A program made the translations under genes and the position numbers. The notes below the pieces were generated by a model. The model did no database searches and was not told where the DNA came from. It worked only from the letters and a program-made list of their open reading frames with translations. A stretch of DNA of 64,000 bases from Saussurea involucrata (Eukaryota; Streptophyta; Magnoliopsida; Asterales; Asteraceae): positions 63,720,484 through 63,784,483 of the forward strand of contig CM066313.1 in NCBI GenBank assembly GCA_033807775.1, given 5' to 3'. Positions 1 to 10,241 of the stretch are shown here, piece by piece. Position 1 is the stretch's first letter; each line of letters begins with the position of its first letter.

Positions 1-1
1 T

Positions 2-736
2 ATGAGAACACCTATGGCAACAAACATAAAGTTAGATGCTGATCTCAATGGAGTTTCAGTAGATAACAAACTCTATAGAGGCATGATTGGATCTTTACTT
101 TATGTGACTGCAAGTAGGCCAGATATCATGTTTTCTACTTGTTTATGTTCTAGATTTCAATCTAACCCAAAAGAATCACATATGTTGGCTGTCAAAAGGA
201 TTCTAAGATATCTCAAAGGGTCACCTAATCTAGGTTTATGGTATCCAAAAGAAACTGACTTTAAATTGACTGCTTTCACTGATGCTGATCATGCAGGAAG
301 TAGGTTGGACAGAAAAAGTACTTCTGGTGCTTGTCACTTTTTGGGGGATAAGATAGTGAGTTGGGCATCAAAGAAGCAGAATTGTGTGTCCACATAAACT
401 GCTGAGGCAGAGTATGTTGCTGCTGCTGCTTCATGCTCTCAAACTTTGTGGATGAGAACACAACTCACAGATTATAGGTATCAACTCAACAAAATTCCCA
501 TCTACTGTGATTCAGAAAGTGAAATTGCCATTACTCAGAATCTTGTTCAACATTCAAAGACTAAACACATAGATGTGAGGTATCATTTTATAAAGGACTA
601 TGTGGAAAAGGGAACTATAGAGATGCACTTTGTGCATACAAAGTATCAATTGGCTTACTTGTTCACAAAGCCTCTTGATCACAAAAGGTTCTCTTTTCTC
701 ATATGTAAAATAGGAATGCTTAATCTAACTAATTGA
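2..736 (+). pseudogene. Element A pol 3' end: RT C-terminus and RNase H
   Basis: This is the C-terminal part of a copia polyprotein that copies element RNA and removes the RNA strand of the hybrid. It shows the RT-end motif around YRGMIGSLLY and the RNase H signatures SRPDIMFSTC, VKRILRYLKG, TDADHAGS, DRKSTSG, SKKQN and TAEAEYV, then the typical end LFTKPLD. An in-frame TAA at 395-397, just before the TAEAEYV block, interrupts it; the frame then continues unchanged to the natural stop at 734-736. The aspartate before LFTKPLD in element B is tyrosine here. Copia RT/RNase H identity is certain; function is lost. Confidence 0.93.
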
Positions 737-1691
737 TTATATTTGTTTTTTTTAAATGATTAAATTTTTCTAAGTACAATTTTCTGAGTAGTGTACTCAG
801 AACTCTGAATCTTGTATTCAGAATTCTGACTCTTGAGTTCAGAACTTCTGAGTCTTGAGCTCAGATATTCTGAGTCAATACTTCAGAAATCTAACTTTCA
901 AGAATTCATTTCTGAGAAATACAAGTACTTCAATCTTGTGGATTATTTTCTTTCTATTATTTTTCTATCTCATCTTTATGTCTCATATATGTTTAAGTAC
1001 ATGCTAAAGTCAAGGGGGAGCATTAATATCTTTTGGAAATCATTTCATGATGCTTAAAAGGTTTGTTTTCATTTCTTATCTCTGATCATTCTAAGAAGAA
1101 CAAGCTTTTAATGATAAAAGTTTTTGATTACTTGTTCAAACTATGTCTGAATTTCGAAAAAAATTCATATTCAGATATAAGATTTTAAATGATTTTTTTA
1201 AATATCTCAAATCATCATTATTTGAACAGAATTCTGATGATAAAATGTTTTTCTATCTGTTCAAACCTCTTCTGAATAATTAAAGGTTTTACATTTATTA
1301 GAAGTTGATTTTAAATAAATTTTGGTTACAAGGCAAAATTCTTCTGAATCATGGATTCAGAACTCTGAGTAGAATAATCAGATCTCTGATAAAGGAAAGT
1401 CAATCTTCTGAGCGTGTTATTCAGATCTTTGACTTGTGTCAATATTCTATCCAATAACACGTGTCAGCTTCGTATTTGGTTGATTATGTCATGCATTTCA
1501 TTTAAATCCTCTGTGGCATTTCAAATGTGTTGACTCCGTTATAACTTTGACCTCGTTTTTCCATCAAACCGTTCAACTTCGCGGATTTTAAATAGATCTT
1601 AAAATCCCTCTTTCAAATTCTTTCAAAATTCAGAGCGAAAAGTGAGATACGAATCAATCCAGAGTTCTTTGAGTTTGTTTTCTTCTTAATC
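737..1691 (+). promoter_or_regulatory. Element A spacer with motif cluster and promoter-like module
   Basis: No gene is visible in this 955-base stretch between pol and the extra ORF. Positions 781-911 pack about nine TTCTGA/TCAGAA words, several as inverted pairs. Farther on, CCAAT (1451-1455) directly precedes ACACGTGTC with a G-box core (1457-1465), and a TATA-like TTTTAAATAG lies at 1586-1595, about 100 bases before the ATG at 1692. Element B has the same order on the other strand. I infer an internal promoter for the extra ORF; transcription is not shown by sequence alone. Confidence 0.6.
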
Positions 1692-4600
1692 ATGTCTGGT
1701 TTCCGAAGAAGTAGTCAAATATCTCTGCATTCTGCTAAGTCTTTAATGGATTCATCCGATTCGGATAATGATGAAGTGCAAAATAGAGCTGTTGAAGAAG
1801 AAGCAATAAGAAATGATGAAATAAATGCAGGAGATGAACAAATGGCTGAATCAGAAGGAAATGCAGATGAGGAAAACATGAATGTTGAACATGAACAGAG
1901 TGCTGCAGGGTCGATAATGTCAAATAGACCAAATTTAGTGGAAAGAGTTGTACCTGAAGGCGAATGGTTGAAATTGTCAGAGAACAATTGTGTCTTACTA
2001 TTCGAGGAGAGTAGATTTAAGCCTGAACACATAATCATAATGGAATTATTCAAATATCATCCTTACAGGAAATGGTTTATGAGGTGCAAAACAGTCCCTG
2101 TTCAGTATATTCAACAATGGTGGAGACATCTTAGGTTAGAAGGATACAAGTTTATATATGAAATTGGAGGAGTAACATTTGCTTTATCAATCTCTGCACT
2201 GAGAGAAATGCTAAATCTTCCAGAGAAAGATGATGTGCAAAGAAGGTCAGATTTTGAAGACTCACCTTTAACAGAAGAATTAATTGCAGAGTTTATGAAG
2301 TTAGGGTACAACAAAGGATTAATGACTCTTAGTTTGTTCAGAAGGAACAAATTGCCGCCAATTTGGGTATGTTTCTTTCATGTGGTGAATAAGTGTTTGT
2401 CAGGGAAGAATAGTTCTGCAGATCAAGGTTCAAAACAGATTCTTCAAATTTTTCAGGGTTTAGTGAAGAATAGGCATTATGACTACACTGCTATACTTTG
2501 GGAAGACATGAATAACACTTTTGAGAAAAATCAGAAGGCTATTCAAAAGAAAACAAAGGATACACCTCTGTCATACATACCTTACATAAGGTATTGGCAA
2601 ATTGTGATTTGGTATGCAATGCAAGAAAACAGAACCATTCCTAGAAGATCAAATGAACAGCATGGTCTTATTTTCTACTTGGGTAAGATGTCTTCAGTTA
2701 CTAAAATCCAGCATTATCCTAATCATAAAATTTTGCCAAGATCACTTAGGAATTACATACCAAGGGAGAGTGAGATTTTAAAAGCATATTGCACCTCTGT
2801 GGGAATTTAGAACATCAAATCCCTACCCAAAAGGACCAACCTGAGAAGAGAGGTGAGGGGTCTAGTCAAGTTAGAGAGGGGGAGAATGTTCAAGTGGGTG
2901 AACATTCTGAGAGAAATGAGGGGCAAAATTCTGAGAGCTCGGTTAGAATATGTGAGGAAAAACAGAATGAGGGTGGTAAAGTTGAGAGATTGTCACCAGA
3001 GGTTCAAACAGAAAGAGATGCCTCTGCACTAGCTAATCTTAACCAGATAACCATATTTGCAATTGGTTCACAATTCTTGGTGTCCAATATTGGAACAAAC
3101 ACCATGGACCTAGTGGTGTAACTTGAACAACCCATCCATATCCACTCAGAAGCATTTCAACATGCTATTGTTTCACATAAATCAGGGGAACCATCCCAAA
3201 CTCATTTGGAGGGAGGTGATAAATCCCAACATGTTATTCATCACATTGAGTCTGGATCTCACAGTCCTATCCAATTTGAGCCTGAAATTCCTTCTAACAC
3301 TTGCACAAATCAGGAATTTCGTATTCCTGACAAAACATTCATAGACATACCTAATTTTGGATGTCAAGGATCGGATGGAAGACCTGGTGAGGTGAACATT
3401 TCAAAAGCCTAATTAAAATGTGCATCTGTTGTACAAGATGACTTAGTGTTATCTACAGGCCATGAGCCATCTGGGTATATGAAAACTGGACCATCTGTTG
3501 GTTCAGGTTCACAGTTAGACTCTTCTGAAATTGTAAAGATTCAGAATCAAAACAAGGTGATTGGGGATAAAGTTGAAAAATTAGAGAGAAAGGTGGATGG
3601 ACTGAATGATGAGGTGAAGGAGTTGAAAAATCTGTTGGAGGGAAGGATAAAATCTGTTGAGACTAAGATGGATGATGTGAAGGTATCTTTGGAATCTCAT
3701 AAAAAGGAGATCAAGGATATTATGTATGAATTTCAGAAGGATTTGTTTAATCAAATGAAGAGTATGCAAGAATTTGTATTTAAAGCACTGAGCACTTCTT
3801 TGGCTTCAACTTCAAAGCCACTTGAAATTGTTCCACTAGCAGAAGCTGAACCTGAAGGTGTTTCTGATCAGAACTCCAAAAGGAAGTTTGATGATAATGA
3901 CTTTCATAATCATCAAAAGGGGGAGAAAAAGCAAAGGTTGAGTTCTGATGATGATATTGGTATAGAAGATTTTGAAATGGCAGATATGGAGTTAGTCAAT
4001 ACAAAATGCACAGAAGTTCAGACAGATGAAAATGTTCAGATGGTGGATACTCAGATAGTTCAGATTGAAAGTTCAGATACAGAGGAAATGGAGGTTGAAT
4101 GTATAGATGGTGGTGATTCTGATAAAACAGAAGAATTGAACTTAGATACAGAGATGGAAGTAAATTCTGATGAAACTGAAGCCATTGAAGAACCTGTTTT
4201 GAGGTCAGAGGAAACAGTTGAGAGTTCAGTTGTTGAAAACATTTGTACAGACATTGTTCCCTATGTCAGAATTGGCTTGTTGAACTCTGAGTTAGAAGAA
4301 AGGAGACTGAATGAAGTCTTGATCAGAAGGATGCATAGTGAATTAGTCAAAGCTCTAAATGTTCAGAAAATTCAAAAAGTTGTGAAAACAGTAAGGCCTA
4401 TTGATCTTATGGGAGAAGAAGATAGTACTGTTGGCTATTCTCAGAAATTTCAAGAGGAGTTTCAGTTTAACTATGCTGATGATATTGGTGACAAATCAGA
4501 AGAATATGATAGAGTTGAAGAATACTTTATGCCTTCAGAATACTTATTCAGAAAGCCAATTGAAATTCCTAAGATTGACTTGCCAATTTTAGAGGAGCCT

Positions 4601-6384
4601 TTATGTGACTTTGTTCTGGAAATAAGTGATGTACCACTTGCTAGACAGTTTCATGATGATATCTTTCCAGAGGAAACATATGAGGATCTCTATCACACAG
4701 AAGGAGATTATGCGGTTTTGGAGAGCAATGTTGATGGTTTCATGGATGGGAGATCTCAGATGACTTATGCAGAAGCTTCAAACAGATTCAGAATTCCTGA
4801 TTCAAGATTGCATATTCAGAAAAGGATTGAGAAAGTGTTGATGTTTCAAACAGAAGAGTTTGATGGTCTGAAGTATGTAAGATTGGAAGTACTGAAAGAA
4901 AGAAATGTAAAAGTTTCCATGTCCAGCTTTGATTTTCACAGATTAACTCTTGATGATCAGATCTTCCTAGTTAAATTCTTTGCCAGTACTGAAGAGACCT
5001 GGATAGAGATTGAATGCAGAAGACTTCTGGGTATTTATGTCAGGAATATGTATATGTATGACTTTCAGTTGGCTATTGAAGGAAGAAAAGAGAAATGCAA
5101 CTTGAGTTGTCCAGTAAAGATTCCAGGGATTGGTGTGAATATGAAGGGGTTTATAAATGAAGGAATGGAAACTGAATGCTTTGCATATAGAGTTCAAGGA
5201 TGACTTGAACTATTCAAATTAAAGGAATTGGTGAAGTATAGTAATGCAACTTTGAGTTGGTTACTAAAAGAAATGAAAGGAATTTCTAATACTGAAAGAG
5301 AAAATCTAAAGAAAAGATGTGTGAAATCTGTGGAAAGAAGATTAAATCTCAGAATTAAGATCAGAAACTGTGGTGAATGGTTGTTATTAGAAGTTAATCC
5401 TAAAAAGATGTTGCACTGTGACTTTGTATTTCCCGCTGAATATGAAGTAAATGAAATCTTTTCAGAAGAAGTTGAAGAAATTCAAGACACAACTCCTCAG
5501 AATGTTCAAATAACAAGTATTGATCAACCTGAACAATCTGAACCAAAAGAAGATGAAAGATCTATTGATTTGAATGGATATTTTCTTTAATTTGATTTAC
5601 CCAAGTTTTCAAACCTAAAGAAATACAATTTCTGAGTGTATATCATGACAGACCAAAAGAGACTCAGATCTGGTTGGCAAAGAAGTCAAGGTGTCTTGGA
5701 AAACCAAAGCAAGCTGTGTATTCCGATTTTTTAATCACATGGATCAGAGAATTATAGGCTAAGCAATTTAGAAAGCAAGAGTACTTGTCCTTTGAAGTTT
5801 TAAGAGAGGATGGAAAAGTGTACTATTTTACTGATGCAGACTTTGAAAAGTTATCAGTAGTTGATTTCTACGGGTTACATAGTCTTTTGTGCTTCAAAGA
5901 TTCAAGCAAAGACAAGAATGAAAGAAAGGCAAGGATTGTGGTGATTGAAGCTATGTTCTATATCTTAAGATGGCATTGTTATACAAATTTTCAAATAGCT
6001 CTGTATCTACAAAGGCTATGTGTTTATCTTTCAAATCCCAACACAGACCATGATCAGAAAAATGTCTGGAGAACTGGAAGTGTATCCAAGCATCCAGAAT
6101 TGGGAGTCTTTCTGAAGAATAAAAGTGAAAAGATCTTCTTCAGAGCAAAGGAAACTGCAAAGTATAGTTCTGGAACTTTAAGGATCATTAAGCACAATTT
6201 GGAGAAAAAGATGCTGAAGGTGAAACAAGATAACATGACTCAAGAAGTGATCACTCAGCATGTTGAAACCATTCAAGAAATCATTGTTAAAATTGACAAG
6301 AGGCTTACTCAAAGAAATGTGCTTTTACAGAAGATTGTTCCTGCCTTAAAAGAATTGGATGATGCAAAGTATAAGTTTATTTGA
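1692..6384 (+). pseudogene. Element A extra ORF after pol (so-called envelope-like), broken
   Basis: One ancestral reading frame of roughly 1,560 codons is traceable by comparison with element B. It has an acidic N-terminus, a helical globular domain (about 1950-2800), a Ser/Gln/Glu-rich stretch, a strong coiled coil (about 3530-3780), a basic cluster pair KRKF and KKQR (about 3880-3945) resembling a bipartite nuclear-localisation signal, an acidic region, and a conserved C-terminal domain with REDGKVYYFTDADF (about 5800-5850). It ends just before the PPT. No signal peptide or membrane helix is visible. Breaks are a frameshift near 2795, in-frame stops at 3119-3121, 3410-3412, 5201-5203 and 5588-5590, a stop near 5755, and a further frame change between 5590 and 5785. 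The N-terminal part resembles domains annotated as plant transposon/envelope-like proteins. Function is unknown. Confidence 0.8.
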
Positions 6385-6398
6385 AAAAAGGGGGAGAT
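6384..6398 (+). other. Element A polypurine tract
   Basis: A run of six A, five G and AGA sits immediately before the 3' LTR and primes plus-strand DNA synthesis in LTR retrotransposons. The extra ORF stop codon is at its upstream edge. Confidence 0.9.
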
Positions 6399-6910
6399 TG
6401 TTAGATCTGAGTTTTGTCAATAAACTAAGTGTTGAATTCTGACTAAGAAGGCTCAGAAGTTCTGAAGTGAAGAGTCATAGTTCTGACTAAGAAGGCTCAG
6501 AAGTATTGCTCTGAAAGTTTGCCAAGTATAGAAGTCTGAGAAGAAGAGTCAGAAGTTCTGAGAAACTTAATCAGAATAATGTTCAGATGTTCTTAACAAC
6601 ATGTTCAGAACTTATAACTAGATGCTTTTCTTTGTATTTAGTTAACTAATTAGGACACGTTTATTGTTCCTATTAGTCTTTCATATATGTACTGTAGCTT
6701 TAGTATTTCTGTTACAGTATATATAGTGGTTAGCACTTTTACGCTAACTAACTTTCCCGCATATATTTGTATTCATCTTTTGTAATCTTTGAGATACTCT
6801 CTCTCTAAGATCTGTAAATCTGTTCTTCATTGAATACAAGTTGGTTTGATCATATTACTTCTCAATTACTGTTCTATACATTGATATAAAGAGTGAATTC
6901 TGATCTTACA
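6399..6910 (+). repeat. Element A 3' LTR (512 bp)
   Basis: It starts TGTTAGATCTG and ends TCTTACA, the same termini as the element B LTRs. U3 carries tandem-like copies of a unit containing TCAGAAGTTCTGA (about 6430-6610). A TATA-like run (GTATATATAG) is near 6717-6726. The G-box found in the B and H LTRs is mutated here to CACGTT (6656-6661). The sequence after 6910 is element E. Confidence 0.93.
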
Positions 6911-7497
6911 GAAGTGACCCTATCATGCCTCTGTAGTTCTTGACATCTGTAGGTTCACCTTTAAGGTCAGAGTCAAGTTTAACTCCAGTGGCAATAGGAG
7001 TTTTCATTGGATTTGAATTGTTGAGCTTATATTTTTTCAAAATATCAGAGATGTATTTTGACTGACTTATGAAAGTCCCTCTGATGGATTGTTTTACTTG
7101 TAAACCAATTAAGAAAGAAAGTTCTCCCATCATGCTAATTTTGAATTCGCTTTTTATCAAATCCTCAAACCTATCACAGTACTCTTGCCGTGTAGACCCA
7201 AAAAAAATGTCATCAACGTATATTTGCACCGGAAGTATATCATTTTTGTACCTTCTAAAGCTTTGTCTAACTTGTAAACGTGGTCGGGAAACTCTGAACT
7301 TTCAAAGCCAGGTGGTTGTTGGACATAAACTTCCTCTTGTAGTTTGCCATTCAGAAAGGCAGACTTCACATCCATCTGATAGACCTTAAAACCCTTGTGA
7401 GCAGCATAGGCTAAGAAGATTCTGATTGCTTCTAGCCTAGCCACAGGAGCAAAGGTTTCGTCATAGTCAATACCTTCCTCTTGGCAATATCCCTTTG
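6911..7497 (-). pseudogene. Element E RT remnant with internal deletion
   Basis: Continuing the E pol frame after the F insertion, this shows the RT block EEGIDYDETFAPVARLEA, then QMDVKSAFLNG and LDKAL. There the sequence jumps to the segment just before the catalytic YVDD. The block starting YGLKQAPRAWYD, present in elements B, D1 and D2, is missing. The deletion changes frame, so QIYVDDIFFGS and the following connection region (7229-6911) are in another frame. The coding sequence stops at 6911 where element A is inserted. Identity as copia RT is certain. Confidence 0.92.
7493..7497. other. Target-site duplication of F, left copy (ctttg)
   Basis: It matches 18092-18096 exactly and marks the insertion point of F in element E. 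Confidence 0.95.
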
Positions 7498-10207
7498 TGT
7501 CACACCCCGCTAAAGCGAAAATACGGGATGTCACAGTTCAAGGTTTCATTGCATAAGGTGGAAGACAACACACAATCATCATAGCTTAAAAGGTTTACAT
7601 AAGTTACATCTTGTTAAAAAAATACAAAATGTCACAAAACAAAAATTGACATGATAAGGAAAATAGTGTTGGATGCAGCTACTTGTGGTGCCTTCTAAAG
7701 TTCCAATCTTACTTGCTATTTCCTGAAAAGCATGTAAATGAGAGCGTCAACTATTGAATAGTTGGTGACTTCACAGGTTTTATGAGTACATCAAAGTTTG
7801 TCATAGAAACAGTTTTAATCCGCACAAGTGGATATAAGTTTGTCATAGAAACAATTTTAATCCGCACAAGTGGATATAAGTTTGTCATAGAAATAGTTTT
7901 AATTCGCACAAGTGGATAAGTCAACCGGTTGTAAAAACACTTGCTCAAGGTAATTGTATGTATAATGTTTAAGTTATGAGCCCGTTACCCGACCTATGTG
8001 ACAAGACGCCCCTCCGCATGTTCTATCGTCAACAATGCGTACGAACAACAATAATTATGCACTCAAACAAGCGCGGGAGAAGGTACAAATAGCGCTATCC
8101 ATAATTACCAACGGCTCAATACATGAGTTAAACGGGTAACGTAGATTAAACGGGGACTTAGTACGATAGAGAAACTCAAACTTACAACATGCACAAAACA
8201 TACATACCATAGAGCATAAACAAGTATAGCAAGATTAGCATTTCCAAGAAAACGAGAAAACCGGTGCGTAAAATAATTGTAGTAACAACATGCTTTTCAC
8301 CCCAAAATATGTAAAATATTGAAAAGGGGCTGTGAACTCACGGTGATAAGCGAAGATGTTTCTGGGATGCTCACGAGTGTATCTTGTAATATATTCCTAC
8401 TCCGATCCTACGAATCGTAAGAATCACTAGTAAGATTCAAGCTTGATTCTAGGGGTTTGGTGAATCCTACTTGTCAACAATGTCATAAAATGCCTTATGT
8501 AGAACTTTGTTTAAGGTTCATATTTTTGTTGATGGTCTAAATACCTTGCATGTCTCATTATTAATTTGTTTAGTTACACAAGTCTCTAGTTTTATAAAAT
8601 AAAATGATAAAATGGTTAAGTGTTGATTTTTAATAATACTTGGAAATTCACTTTTCTGTCCAAAATCATTGTGTCACTTTCAGTTCGTTTTTGGATATTT
8701 TCCAGGGGCATTTAGGTCAATACATTTTTTATCCATATAACTTAATGTGTTAGGAAACTTTTGACATAAGATTCATAATTTTTAGAGGTGATTAAGTACA
8801 TGAAATAATTCTTGACGTAAAATCACTACAGAAAGCTTTGCTGTTTGCGCACTGTTTTTGTGAAATATGTTTGAAGGTCAAAATCTTTGAGTTTGGGAGT
8901 GAAACTACTTTGGTTTGAAACCTAACTCATAAAAATAAATTCCTGAAAAAGAATCACCTAATTTGGAGTATTATTGAGTGAGATAAGACTTTTTGAAGAG
9001 AAAGATAGAAATCTGACAATAAGCTGTCAAAACTAGACTTTATACATGTGCCTCCCTTTTGACTTTTTATCAAGATTCTTATTCTTCTTGCATGCAATCC
9101 GACTTGACTCATCCCCATACAGATATTTTCAGTTCTAAAACATATTTTTAAGCCATTTAAACCACATGCATGCTATCTATCAAACTCATCTTTTGTCGAA
9201 ATTTGAAAATGGGTATTTTTGAAGATTTCTTGGGTGTTTATGCCAAGAACTTCTCTATGCAACTTAAAATAGTAACTTTTTGGCACATGCATGTTGATTA
9301 AAACATGTTTTTAGTGAAGTCAAAGAGCTTTTCACACAACTTTTGGATCAAAAAGTATAGATGTTTTAAGAAAACTACATGCATGCTAGTAAAAACTTGC
9401 AAAGGTTCCTTCTTTGATCTTAACATAGGTTTGATCATGGATTCTTTACCTTTTTAACAACATGCAAGATGTTGTGGTGATGAATCTACAAACATTAAAA
9501 CAAATCAAAGATCTTTTCTAGCAAGAACAAGATTAAGAACAAGAGTAGAAGAAGAAAAACTTGAAGAAAATGAAAATACTTGACAATAAGGTCTGTAGGT
9601 TTCATCCTACACACATGCATACCTCAAAAGTTCTTGAACACTTGAATTCCCTTGAGTTTTAGGGGCTGAAATATGAGGGAGTATTTAGAAGGACGTAGAG
9701 AGTATTTTTGAGAGAAAAAGAGAGAATTTCTCTAGAGGGAGAAGTTAGAGAGAGAGAGGGAGATATGTGTGTTGTTTGAAATGAAGAAATGAAGTCAGAG
9801 AGGGGGGTTTAGGGGAGAGGGGAGGAGAGGTATGGGGTGTGAAATTTGGTGTATTATTATTGGACCTCCAAAATATCATTTATTTATTTTATATATATTT
9901 TTTTTTCTTTTTCTTTTAAAGACTTAATTAAACAAATTTTAAGTGTATTAATGTGAATGATACTAGTTATTCTTGCTAGTATTTATTTGACAAGGTACAT
10001 ATATATATATATATATAAGGTGTTCGATTTGGCATTTTATGAGATTTGTGGATAATTCACCTATTTTAGGGAAATACGAGGCAAAATTCTCAAATTTTGC
10101 TAACAAAGCTGTTTTCACTGCTAAATTCGACTGTGTTGACTACAATGTGAATAACTGAGACGTCCAGTATAGTTCTAACCTGAAACGTAAATTTGACGGT
10201 TGTCACA
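7498..10207 (-). repeat. Element F 3' LTR (2,710 bp)
   Basis: It begins (plus strand) TGTCACACCCCGC and ends GGTTGTCACA and is near-identical to 15346-18091. It contains three copies of a 42-bp tandem repeat (7794-7917), a long AT-rich stretch and a short TA run near 9999-10016. Small ORFs in it have no recognisable content. Relative to its partner it keeps an 18-bp stretch near 8208-8225. Confidence 0.95.
7794..7917. repeat. 42-bp tandem repeat, three copies, in F 3' LTR
   Basis: The unit starts AAGTTTGTCATAGAAAC and ends CACAAGTGGAT. Copies are at 7794-7835, 7836-7877 and 7878-7917 with a few substitutions. The other LTR has the same three copies, so the array predates insertion. Confidence 0.93.
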
Positions 10208-10218
10208 GTCTCCCCCGG
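10208..10218 (-). other. Element F polypurine tract
   Basis: On the minus strand CCGGGGGAGAC lies directly before the 3' LTR. Confidence 0.85.
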
Positions 10219-10241
10219 TTAAAAGAATTTTGTCCCGAAAT

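Larger units (their letters stand above)
1..6910 (+). mobile_element. Element A: SIRE-like Ty1/copia retrotransposon, 3' part
   Basis: Visible parts in order are the end of pol (RT/RNase H), a 955-base spacer, a long extra ORF, a polypurine tract and a complete 3' LTR ending at 6910. The 5' LTR, gag and most of pol lie left of the window. It is a close relative of element B, with nearly parallel protein and LTR sequence, and of H. It is inserted in the RT region of element E, whose reading frame stops exactly at 6911; gaagt (6911-6915) is the likely target-site duplication but its partner is outside the window. All genes are broken. Confidence 0.93.

Noticed and set aside
6430..6610. TCAGAAGTTCTGA repeats as heat-shock elements
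   Set aside because: A heat-shock element needs GAA and TTC separated by two bases; here the spacing is one (GAA-G-TTC, TTC-W-GAA). I treat them as the family word instead.
7794..7917. CRISPR-like array
   Set aside because: The three 42-bp copies are head to tail without spacers and lie inside a plant LTR.
8000..9900. Possible host gene in the AT-rich part of the F LTR
   Set aside because: The sequence is duplicated in 15850-17800 as part of the LTR pair and has no long open frame.
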